Assembly (NCBI RefSeq): GCF_041734735.1
Contig: NC_134905.1
Location: forward strand, 11,844,714-11,908,713
Length of the DNA stretch: 64,000 nucleotides
Direction: 5' to 3'
Source of the DNA: Babylonia areolata
Lineage: Eukaryota > Mollusca > Gastropoda > Neogastropoda > Buccinidae
Shown: positions 1-10,323 of the stretch, piece after piece
How positions within the stretch are numbered: the first letter of the stretch is position 1
Layout of the letters: each line of letters begins with the position of its first letter
The notes under the pieces: model-generated
What the model was told of the DNA's origin: nothing
Seen by the model: the letters and a program-made list of their open reading frames with translations, nothing else
The model's database searches: none
Program-made: the position numbers and the translations under genes

Positions 1-640
1 GTGTCGGCAGATTCATGGGGGGGCTGTTGTTTGAGGGACGTGGTGGCGGTCTCCACTCTGGGAGAGACGCTCGCTCAGTCTGGCTCCGCGACTAAGCCAT
101 TATTGTCGTTAGTAGGGGGCTTAGTAGGTGGTGTCCTAAGTACGTTAAAACAGAACAGGCACCACTGAACACCACTGAAGTGACTCAGCAGCAGTGCAGG
201 GTCTCCTCTGGTGTGTGGCCTCCAGGCGACCTAACATCGATGGTTCCCTGTGGACTGCCGACGCTGGGACTGCGACGGACGAACCCGGGTGTGGCCGTGT
301 ATGGGGGAATCTAAATGAGCGGCGTGGGAGTAATGCCACTGAAACGGCGCAGATGATGGGGCAGCAAAACAAACAAAAAAACAAAACAAAAAAAAGTACG
401 GATGCCCTCGGAAATTTATTTCCTTGGTCAGCCAATTCCATGAAGGCATGCAGGCTCGAGTCCAGGACAATGGCGAAACATCTGCTCCTTTTGCTGTCAC
501 AAATGGTGTCAAGCAAGGCTGCGTCCTGGCTCCAACGCTGTTCAGCCCCATGTTCTCTGCAATGCTTACTGATGCCTTCAGAGATGGCGATGTTGGAATC
601 GACCTAAAGTATCGAACAGATGGCAAGCTAACTTGATGGC
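1..640 (+). mobile_element. LINE remnant with reverse-transcriptase fragment
   Basis: Bases 424-630 encode VSQFHEGMQARVQDNGE, then [17 protein letters not shown] and SAMLTDAF, a palm-domain piece of a non-LTR reverse transcriptase. The same family occurs at 61719-62937. The first ~420 bases are non-coding and GC-richer and may be the element's untranslated region; an A-rich CAAAA tract (366-396) separates the two. The piece ends abruptly after TDGKL. Clade assignment is open. Confidence 0.6.
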
Positions 641-857
641 AATTAATAAACTTGATAATCATCAAAATATAACTTGCCTGAGGCAATGACACCGGTAGCC
701 TGCTGTACTGTTGTGTTTTCCGTGAGAGCCGGATGCGATGTGCCAGCCAACTACAGAAGCAGTGAGGTAGCCTATGTGTCATCAGTCATGTACGCACAAT
801 CACTTCGTTCCACATAGTACAAAGGGATTATTGGTTTGTTCCCTTCTTTTGCGAGTA

Positions 858-1125
858 TGGGTCTGAGAGACCCACGAATTACGAATAAGGGTACTTAGTG
901 TTTTCTCTTCTTTGGGGAGTATGGGTCTGTAAGACCCACAACGTAGGAATGCAGGTAAAAATTTTCACAATTACGTAACTGATTAACTAATCAGTTAAAG
1001 TGTACATTAATTTACTAAAATGATGCATATGTTGTGACAACAAAAGTCATGAAATTTCAAATTAATCGGACACCAAATATATTTTAAAGGCATTTTTTAA
1101 GGCAAAAATGGGTCTGTCAGACCCA
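858..1125. repeat. Three copies of a 17-bp hairpin TGGGTCT-N3-AGACCCA
   Basis: The 17-bp near-palindrome occurs at 858-874, 922-938 and 1109-1125, always followed by CACRA or similar. The loop varies (GAG, GTA, GTC). Such hairpins can be terminal or subterminal parts of cut-and-paste transposons, but no complete element is recognised here. Confidence 0.6.
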
Positions 1126-2379
1126 CAAAGTACGGTGAAGGTTAAGAATACATGCATGTGGACTTATGCCAGGTACTATTCTAGATCAGTGGAAATTATC
1201 CCGAGACTCACACACAAACACACACAGGCGCAATCGCAGACACACACACACATCTTGTCTGAATTGCAAGTAGGCCTAGAGTCTGGATCGGTGCAGAAGA
1301 ATTGCACAGGTTTGAGACAGTTGCAGTTGATAGCATTTTCTAACACTTTATACCACTGGTATGACAGTCCAACTAGTCAAACAACAGCAAGAAAAATGTG
1401 AAAGTAAAATGTCAGGGGATTAATACAATAATACTTAATAGTCACACTGATGATCACCTGACAGCAGTGACCAGCTTGTTTCATTTACTCTTTTAAATTG
1501 ATTTTTGTTGTGTAATCAGATTGTGTAATGATGTATACCTATAGTACACTGTGGAACTGTCCGTGGCTCTTGCAAAAACAAAACAAAAACAAACTGGAAT
1601 GCTCAAGACAAGGTTGGAAGAAATTCTTTGTGTTTGCCTAGTTGTCAGTGATGGTAGTTCATTCTGGAGAGCTGTGTAAACAATTCCAACAACTGTGTTC
1701 TGTCCAACATCTGCAGTTGTCCATATTCACAGAGGATAGGCTTTAGCCATGCAGATGCTGTGCCTTCACACAGACGTCCTGAAACAGACACTGTGATATC
1801 ATGATGCAGATACTGTGGTAAGATGGGGTGGGCAGTTAAGTGTTGTGGTGAACCACTGTGTTGACAAGTGCGCAAAGAACACTGACGCCCGAGTCCGAGG
1901 GGCAAAGTGTTGGCTCTCAGTCTGTCACACACACACAAACACATGCGATGTTCCACTGCAGTTCATAATATAAAGTGACAATGGCTTTGAGCTAGCATCA
2001 TAGCTTGTGTTTGGTACATGTTTTGAAGTTGTTTATTTGCAGTGATTGTATGCCTGGTGTCAAACTGCTCAGGAACAACAGTTACAGAATTTGAAGCTGC
2101 AGTCGTGATTATTTTGCAGGAGACTGAGAGAAACCTATGGAAGGCCTTTTGGTCTGATTGCCTTGCTGAAATGTCAGTGTCAAGTGACCAACTGGCTGCC
2201 ACATTAAGTCATTCCAAATATGAAATTTGTATACGTCAATGACCGACTCCAAACCAAAACCCTGTGTATGTGTCTAACTGAGGTTGTGGTGGGGGGGTGC
2301 CTATGTATATATGTAAGCGATGGTAAAACGTGTGTACATGTGTCAGTGTGGGTATCCGTGTGTGTGTTTCCTGTCAGAA
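1126..2379. other. Unassigned 3' flank
   Basis: No clear gene or repeat is seen. Two short open segments look exon-like and lie on opposite strands: 1645-1778 minus, preceded by tgtttcag, and 2041-2239 plus, preceded by tatttgcag. I do not recognise either product. A short (CA)n tract lies at 1210-1250. Confidence 0.4.
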
Positions 2380-3145
2380 TTATATGTGAAAAACATACTG
2401 GTACACAGGGCCATGGGCACATCAGTACACTCTTGAACACTGGAGTGAATCACGTTCCACTGGTGTTTTTCTTATTCAAAGCATGCTCACTATGACAAGA
2501 ATCGCTAGATTTGATCAAAATGACGTAATTGACTCCCAGATGTACTTCACCACTCTCCTTCATTTCAATCTTTCAAAACTGGTCTGAAAACACATCTTTT
2601 TGAAAACGCCTATCCGTAGACCTTCCGTTCCTTTTCAGTTATAAGCCATGCAAACTCTCTCTCTTTTGTTGTGTGTGTGTGTGTGTGATTATGTAATACG
2701 CGTAGTCTCTGAATCTGTTTTATATTATTGTGCGCTAAATAATTTTTCTTTTCTGTGAGTTATTGTGCGTGCGCGCGTGTTTGATAATAAAGCGTGTTTA
2801 AAGCGCTTTGAGCTCTCTTTAAGGGAGGAAAGCGCTCAACAAATGTCCATTATTATTATTATTATTGATGCAAAATGTTTGGCACAAGAAATCATTTGAT
2901 CAACACCGAACAGATGCTCATTATCGGAATGCATGAAATATCAAGAAGTTAGTGGTATTTTTATCCCTGATTTTGTCATCAAATACATTGTGTTGTCATA
3001 GCTGCTGTCATGACATATCTAAGTCTCACCCGCTTCACCCACTTAATTTCTTCATGTGTAGCTCTCACATCCCTGCGTATATCTGCTTTCATGGTAATGA
3101 GTATCTTGTGAACAGTAAACATGTAATTTTTTTTCTAAGGTAATG
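2380..3145 (+). repeat. Dispersed repeat family A, copy 1 (split)
   Basis: The core GCAWAATGTTTGGCACAAGA at 2873 and the flanking blocks recur at 32990, 35845, 42250 and 61610. The blocks include gggccatgggcacatcagta before the core and tagctctcacatccctg after it. This copy is interrupted at 2545-2866 by a LINE 3' end. All five copies have the same orientation. Element class is unknown. Confidence 0.65.
2545..2866 (+). mobile_element. 5'-truncated LINE 3' end with (ATT)n tail
   Basis: The start encodes SFKTGLKTHLFENAYP-stop, a common C-terminus of CR1-like reverse transcriptases. It is followed by a 3' UTR with AATAAA, the GCGCTTTGAGC motif, and an (ATT)6 tail. A possible 4-bp gatg duplication flanks it. 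It is inserted within repeat A copy 1. Confidence 0.7.
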
Positions 3146-3203
3146 GAAATCATCTCTTTTGTGAAGATCACCTACAAGTCAGGATATAGTAATGCTTGTT
3201 GAT

Positions 3204-3693
3204 TTAACTCTGTCCTTATTTTCTATGAACCATTATTTCCCCTTGTTCCCAGGTTCCTTTGATATGTATGCTCCGTTCATATCTGGATTTAGAGTAGAGA
3301 AAGAAAGTATGAAATGGGGGTATTATATTTCGGAGACTTTCAGCTATGCTGCTGATTGCAACACACTAAGATGCACTGGAGTGTACAGAATTGTGAGAAA
3401 TTGACTCAGACTGTGTTGACACTACAAGGTGATGTTTCTGGTGACCCTCAGGTGTACAACAGGTGAGTTTGGGATCAAACACAACGCGCAAGTACGTACC
3501 ACATGCAGGACCGTGTGCTGTTTGCGGGTGTGCACATCATGCAGGTACTCACCGAGTAGTGCCTCACATATATCTCAGTGCCACACTGCTAGTCAGTTCC
3601 ATGAAAATTGTCACTGCTGTTGTCCTTACCACATGAATGATCTGAACTTTGTCTCAAAGAGAATATGTCTTTTCACTACACAAGCAGTCAGTC
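3204..3693 (+). mobile_element. Dispersed repeat family B, copy 1
   Basis: It starts at TTAACTCTGTCCTTATTTTC and is colinear over about 480 bp with 10767-11262, including ccaccatgaatgat-type ends and the shared cactacacaagcagt block. The TTAA start suggests a piggyBac-like non-autonomous element; the far terminus is not identified. Confidence 0.5.
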
Positions 3694-4497
3694 GCTGAGC
3701 CAGAATCAGTACATTATTTACACAGTTCTTGCACATAAAATTTTCACAATCAAAACTTTCTCTACATACGCATGTCTTTGTCACAGTCATCAAGCTCCAT
3801 ACGACACGCAACGATGACATGGGTATGATATACCTTGAAGTAGTCATGCTGGTTATTGCACAAATATACACAATTTTCACACTTCACTTTTTGAACTTTT
3901 CATCACCAGCTATCTGTGCTTCTACAGCAGCAGCTAATTGTGCACTATCCTCTTCAGTTGTAACAGATCAAAATCATTGTCTGATAAAATGTTGTAAAAC
4001 TCCTCAGAAAACTGGCTGGAATCTTAATTTTCTACACATTCCATTTTCTCTGTGTGTTTGTGTATCGACACAGCACATCGGTAAGAAAGCACTGGCAGAC
4101 ACCTTAGCAGCCTAGGCAGGAGGAGGGGGTGTCTAGTATCCATTCCATTCATAAATGCTGCCCTGTTAGGGACCTGGTCAAGGACAGAAGACGCACTGAT
4201 GATGTGACTCACACAAAGTTCAAAGTGCTTACCGTGAGAACCAATTTTCCATGCCGTAAGAAGGAAAGGGGGAATTCTCTTGTGCACGGTTTTCAAGGCT
4301 CAAGGAATGAAAGGTAAGATTCATGTAAACTGGAAAACTGCGTCATGGATGAAGGTTGATTTATGTTAAGTGATCATGGTAGTCAGATTACTTGCACATT
4401 CTAAAGAAGATGAAAAGAAACTACGTTGCATATAACTGACGTATTCTGGAACCAATGTCGGTAAGCGACAACACAAACAGACCCACAGTTTTCACCT
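3694..4497. other. Unassigned flank
   Basis: The stretch is A/T-rich with several short chance open frames. No recognisable gene, terminal repeat or RNA was found. The open frames on the two strands overlap and have no family resemblance. Confidence 0.4.
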
Positions 4498-4912
4498 GTG
4501 ATCAGCAGACAGAGGATTGAAGCCCTGTTTTGGAGTGGTGTAACATTCCCGTTATCAGCAGATTGAGGGTTGGAGCCCTGTTTTGGAGTGGTGTAACATC
4601 CCTGTGATCAGCAGATTGAAGGTTGGAGCCCTGTTTTGGAGTGGTGTAACATCCCTGTGATCAGCAGATTGAAGGTTGAAGCCCTGTTTTGGAGTGGTGT
4701 AACATCCCTGTGATCAGCAGACAGAGGGTTGAAGCCCTGTTTTGGAGTGGTGTAACATCCCTGTGATCAGCAGACAGAGGGTTGAAGCCCTGTTTTGGAG
4801 TGGTGTAACATCCCTGTGATCAGCAGATTGAAGGTTGGAGCCCTGTTTGGAATGGTGTAACATCCCTGTGATCAGATTGAGGGTTGGAGCCCTGTTTGGA
4901 ATGGTGTAACAT
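4498..4912. repeat. 53-bp minisatellite, about 8 copies
   Basis: The unit reads gtgatcagcagattgaaggt, then tggagccctgttttggagtg and gtgtaacatccct. Units start near 4498, 4550, 4603, 4656, 4709, 4762, 4815 and 4868. The last two are shortened. On the minus strand each unit contains ctgatcacag, an acceptor-like string, but no exon is recognised at its edge. Confidence 0.9.
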
Positions 4913-4944
4913 TCCTGGGAAAGCCACTTTTGATTTTCTTCATT

Positions 4945-5284
4945 CCACCCAGGTGTGAATGCGTACCTGATTTTGTTTGGGGAACATTTGAAGGGCAGAA
5001 TGAGAGGACTGGGCCGCGACTTTCCATGCCAAGCCCCAGACACAGTGGACATGAATTCCCTGCCCTGATGACAGTAAAAGCTATGGGACCATTAACTGTT
5101 CACAGTCTTTCAGATGAGACGATAAACTGTGGTCCCATGTGCAGCATGCAGTTCCTATGGCACAAGACAGTTAACCTTGGCAAAATAATGTTACAAAAAA
5201 CCTCCCCAAAATAACAACACAAATCCATTTTGATAGTAAACCAAATAAATGTAGACAGAAAAAAGATAGCTGCACTCTGGCAAT
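4945..5284 (+). mobile_element. Old SINE-tail fragments
   Basis: The stretch ggactgggccgcgactttcc ... cccagacacagtggacatga and the later gagacgataaactgtggtcc ... gtgcagcatgca resemble bodies of abundant gastropod SINEs. The second overlaps in type with the SINE at 63265. It is strongly diverged, with no clean tRNA-like head. Confidence 0.45.
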
Positions 5285-6435
5285 GTGCTCACTCATGAGA
5301 AAAAAGAGCAGCACAAAGTTTTGACAAAGTGTAACAACACAATAATTTTAAGTCCCTGTGAGGAATCAGGAAATCATGTCTATGGCAAACCTATAAGTCT
5401 TTGTACTCAGAGGCAAAAAGGTTTTTTTTCTGTTCAATGTACATTTTCTTATCACTTGGAATTTAGAGGACGACTGAACTTCCTTCACCAACAGAGTACA
5501 AGACAATCCACTCAACTTCAGCTGATTTATTGTTCTATCACATTTCAAGCATGTCAATTCATAATGCCAAGTAATGGGATAATTGATAAGAACAGAACAA
5601 CCAATACAACAATGACAATGAGGAAAACGATGATAAAACTAAAAGAACATTATTGATAAGAAGGAAAAACCAAAAGGGGTTACAAAAGGAAATCCTGACA
5701 CTACAAATGATGACCAACAGCAGTGGAGTGATGACAGGATGGTCTACAAGACACAGACATTTCATCAACACACTTAACCATGATGTTTCCTGCAGTGCAA
5801 AGAAAAAAATGATGTTGCTTATTGTCCAGCACTGAACCATATATCAGGACTGCTCAACAAAAATCTCAACCCATCAACAAATCCCCATCCTAATGGATCA
5901 TTTTCACCTGTGTGGTCCTAGTTTTCAACAAACTTGCATAACCTAAGTGGTCACATGACCACCTACATGTCATGTTACCTGTTTTAAGTGGGAATTTGAC
6001 ACAATGTTTAAAACTGAAACAATGCGACCAGGCTTCTTTTAAGTTAAAAGTCTTGAGGGTCCTAAAGACTCTTTTAAAGTAATTCTACTGGATCCCAAAC
6101 TTCATTCAGAGGGTCACTCTTATGCTACAGGTTAAAATCAAATCTGCATTGCTACACAAAAAGGCAGACTGAAGCTCTGATTCATGATTTTCACTCTTTT
6201 TATCTCTTTTTATATGTTCCAGAATTTTTTTTAAAGAATGTTCAAGGACCCATGAACATCGGACATGCATAGAGTCCTTTCAGAGACACATGTTTTGACG
6301 GCGTTTGAAACGAAACTGTGTCACACAACATGAACTTCGCCAACATCTTCCCAGGCCACAAATGTCTGTGGCCCAGATGTGCAAGCCGAGGAACACAGCA
6401 GGGACCTCACTGATCACTGATGCTGTGCTGTCACA
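5285..6435. other. Unassigned A/T-rich flank
   Basis: No gene or repeat is recognised. The open frames present are short, overlap on both strands and lack splice context. Confidence 0.4.
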
Positions 6436-6781
6436 GGGTTTCCACACACCTGACCAAACAAAATTACATCATTTTTCCTGCCCTTTTCCACACCAGAATG
6501 AAATTTCTTCCATATCAAAAACAAAGCCTAACTGAATAAGATAAATTACTACACCACTGATGATAGAGATGGGTGGATATCCAATTATCAATGTTAATTT
6601 TTTTTTGTTACCAATTTTTGTTTTTTCAATGCATTATTGTGGTCAAGAGTTTTCCCAGAATGCTAAGACTTTTCCACACCCTGAAAAGCAAAACATTTTC
6701 ACAAGACTTCTAGCCCTGGAAATGATTCTTTTATTTTCCAAAGACTTTTCCAGACTTGAATGACTCAGTACGAACCCTGAA
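6436..6781. mobile_element. hAT-like MITE
   Basis: The left end CAGGGTTTCCACACACCTGA and the right end AGTACGAACCCTG form short inverted ends of the hAT type (CAGGGTT). The body (ccaaacaaaattacatcatttttcc ... gacttttccagactt) recurs at about 27757, 29995 and 51590. There is no coding capacity. Confidence 0.6.
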
Positions 6782-8069
6782 CAATACAGTGCACTGGATC
6801 TCTCTAGTCAGCTGTTTTTCAACCATGTTTTTCCGTGGGTGTTTTGTCATGTGACATGCTCGACTCTGGAACAGTTTTAGTGCTGGCGTTGCTCCAAAAC
6901 AGTTTTGTCATTTTAAGGAGGGGGTGAGTGTGGGGGGGTCGCACATGTGCTGTGGTGTGACATGGTTATAACCCCTGTAGGGTGATTATGAGGAGTTAAG
7001 GAATCTTACATTGGGTTTGTGGCTACTTACCTTAACACCTGTCATTTAGCATGTTATCTCTTACTGGATGAATGTGATATTACCTCTACGGTTATGTCAC
7101 AACCACCTGATAACTATGACACCTACCACCTGTGTGGTCAAGTAACCACCTGAGAGCTTGTGCATGATTCTGTGCACTCCACTGTGTTATGTTACCATGT
7201 GTGGATTGTTCCCATGGAACGCTGATGCCATCACCTCCCGACAGAACAATGATCAGCTACAAATGAGGTGTTCCCCGCTTGGGTCAAACACTACAGGCAT
7301 GTTTAAGATGCCTTGAAATAAAACTTGGGGCTGAACAACAGGGTCAAGTCCAACGACTGTGGTGTAGCATGTTCCTTCCCACTCTCATCACTACACACGC
7401 ACAGGTCAGAGGAAAACAGACCGGGCTTTTCACATCTGTCAGGTCTCCAGGCTGTAAAAGTCAACTGTCTCTAAATCCTGTTGTAAGCACACCCGTGTCT
7501 GTCAAGTCTGGGTTCAAACACACACATACACACATACAGACACCTATGTCAGTCCCAAATATTACAGACACAACCTCTGCAGTTAAATCCAATTGAATGC
7601 ACACACAATATACCATGAAGTCCCAGATACACACAAGTTTTTAAAACATTCACCAAGTCAAGATCTGCAGCCCAGTCATGCATGCCGCATACAACACTCA
7701 TTGAGTCCAGTCATATCCACACATCCCCCCCCCCCCCCCCGGCATAACCCCCCCACCCCCTCCCTCCACATGATCGTTCCCAAAATAGCAGAGAAAGCAG
7801 CATGTTCCAAGGAAGAGGGAAGGAGGGGTTGGGGAGAGGGGAGGCAGGAACCAGGAATAAGTTTGAAGAGAAAGGAGTTGTTGCATAATGTTCCATCCAT
7901 TCAGCCCCCAAACACCTGGCCATCGCTAGTCCCTTCAGTCACACAAACACTCCTGTGAAGCCTTGTTCAGCATCTGATGGTGATCTTAAGTCCTGTCCAT
8001 GATGTAGGATGGTAGAGGATGATGTAGTGCACCATGGTCAGTGCTCCAGTGCAGGGCAGTGAAAGACGG
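6782..8069. other. IPO5 3' UTR and downstream flank
   Basis: The part nearest 8069 must be IPO5 3' UTR. Visible landmarks are a pure C run at 7724-7740 and a purine-rich block at 7800-7860. A G-rich segment lies at about 6917-6945. No polyadenylation signal is obvious on the minus strand within this stretch. Confidence 0.5.
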
Positions 8070-8153
8070 TTACTTGGAGAGAGCGTCAGACAGCGCCTTC
8101 TGTTGGTCATGTGAACACTGAGCAAGGCACGCCTGGAACATCTGCTCGTTCGT
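8070..8153 (-). CDS. IPO5: IPO5 terminal coding exon E20
   Basis: The 84-nt exon encodes [20 protein letters not shown] and LSDALSK, then TAA. It aligns with the end of importin-5 ([20 protein letters not shown]). The acceptor is aattttcag. The 3' UTR continues below 8070. I see no AATAAA on this strand until about 6729, so the polyadenylation site is undetermined. Confidence 0.95.
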   Translation of the reverse strand, partial: TNEQMFQACLAQCSHDQQKALSDALSK

Positions 8154-10098
8154 CTGAAAATTAAAACACATTTACCCTATACAATGTAAAAACTAAGTGT
8201 AAAATGTGCATCTGAACACTTACACGATAATGTAATGCATAACCCTGCACAGACATCGAACCACTTACCACACTAATGTATGTAAGTACATACACACAAA
8301 AACATTACACACAACACTCATCATCCATCCCAATGTCTAAATGATGCACATCTCATATCACATTACACACAGTTTGGTTGCTGTGCGGTGGTATTTTCAT
8401 GTCCGTTCTAGTTAATTCAGTATCCACTATGATGTCAAGATTTTTTTTTTCCACAATGATTATTCCCAGCTTGGTATTGACAGACAAAGTATTTCTAGAG
8501 AAAATCCATTTGTTAAAGTTTACCATGGATGGACACACAGACAACTGAAACACTGGGTTATTACATAGACTCACTTTGTTAGCACAAAAGAGTCAAAATC
8601 CTTTTGGGATTAGGTCTTTTTCAAAAATAATCAATTTACTTATATTACTTTAAAATTCAAATTCAGGTGGAACATTTTGCTTCTGTGATTTATCACTAAC
8701 AGAAATAATTTTTGTTTCACGAATACTGTGAGCCAAAATTAAAAACTTTTACAAACCTGGATAATTTTTAAAGACTTCTAAGGACTTAAAAGGCATGTCA
8801 TTTTTTATTTTCTTTACCAATTCTTAAAACTTTCAAAACTCCGACCTGCACATGGTTGAATAGACATGTTATAGATCCTGTAATCCATGTCAGCATTCGG
8901 TGGGTTATGAAAACAAGAATATAACCAGCATGCACACCCTTGAAAATGGAGTATGGCTGCCTACACGGCAGTACAAAAAGATATACATTAATCCCAGTGG
9001 TACATATCATGAAGATGGGAGTTGCAGCCCAGGAAGGCAGAAGATCCCTGACTGACCTGCACTTGACGCACGATGTTCAACAGACGCTGGTACACGTCCG
9101 ACGTTGTCTCCAGAGTCTCCTGCATCACTGTGGAGGCGATGATGGAGAAAGCATGCGGCAGGTTGGCTCCGTTTTCACCCAGGACTCCTGGGTGGTTCCT
9201 ACATGGAACAATTCACATATCTTATTTGTCCATATTGGAATGGTTCACATATCTTGTCATTCCCACAAAGAATGATTCATGTATCTATCATTCCTATAGG
9301 GAATGTCAATATATAACTAACATAATAACTTGCATATCTTTTATTCCTACAAGGAACATTTTGCATATCTACCATTCCTACACTTAACAGTTTGCACTGT
9401 CTATTCTGAAGTTCACCAGTTTGCATGTTTGTTATTCTGGGTTTTTTTTCCTTTTCACGACCAACATCAATTTGCTGATGAAGGCGTGGTGGTTGGTGCA
9501 AGGTTGCTTGTGGTGGGAAACCTGAATAAACCACCAACCTTTTGACTGCACTGTTGATGAACAGTGTATCTCCTGAATCATTGTTCACCTACATTTTGAC
9601 ATGCGCTGTATGTCCTGATATGTTCGTTCTTTCTTGCCTCGCACTGCAGAAAATACAGCCTGCTAACCATAGAATTTGCTCCCTTGAAAGCCCTTTCTTT
9701 CCCCAGTACCATAAGCCAAAAATATTCAGCTCATTATATCTATCGTGAAAGTTTTGCAAGTTTGTATGAAGCTCAAGTTGTTTCCAAAGCCATGGATGCA
9801 TGCAGACAAACCCTAACACTTGAACTAGCATTGGAAGAAATCTTTCAAGATGCAAATAGTAGAGATGAAGATTTTGGACCAAATGAGATAGAACTGCGTC
9901 AAGATGATGCCGATGACCGATTCTGACATGGAGGAGGCATTGCTGCATGACAAAGGGTCTGAAACTAATGACAAAGCTCAGCTGATTCAAGATGTAGGTG
10001 GATGTTCACAAGGTTTGTCAGTTTATTATATGCTTTCTCTTTGTTGTAACAATACATATAACTGCATAGTGTGTTTTGAATGAGTTAGCTGTGGCAAG

Positions 10099-10130
<32 letters not shown>

Positions 10131-10280
10131 TGTGTGTGTGTGTGAGAGAGAGACTGTTACTATGTGTGTGACTAACACTGGGCGCGGAGGCATTGCCAGC
10201 TGGCTGGCTCATTGTTTACAGTCACAGCGAGTGTCGGTTGCCTCTTTCTGTGTATGGTATTCCTTCCCCAGTCTGTACTG

Positions 10281-10323
<43 letters not shown>

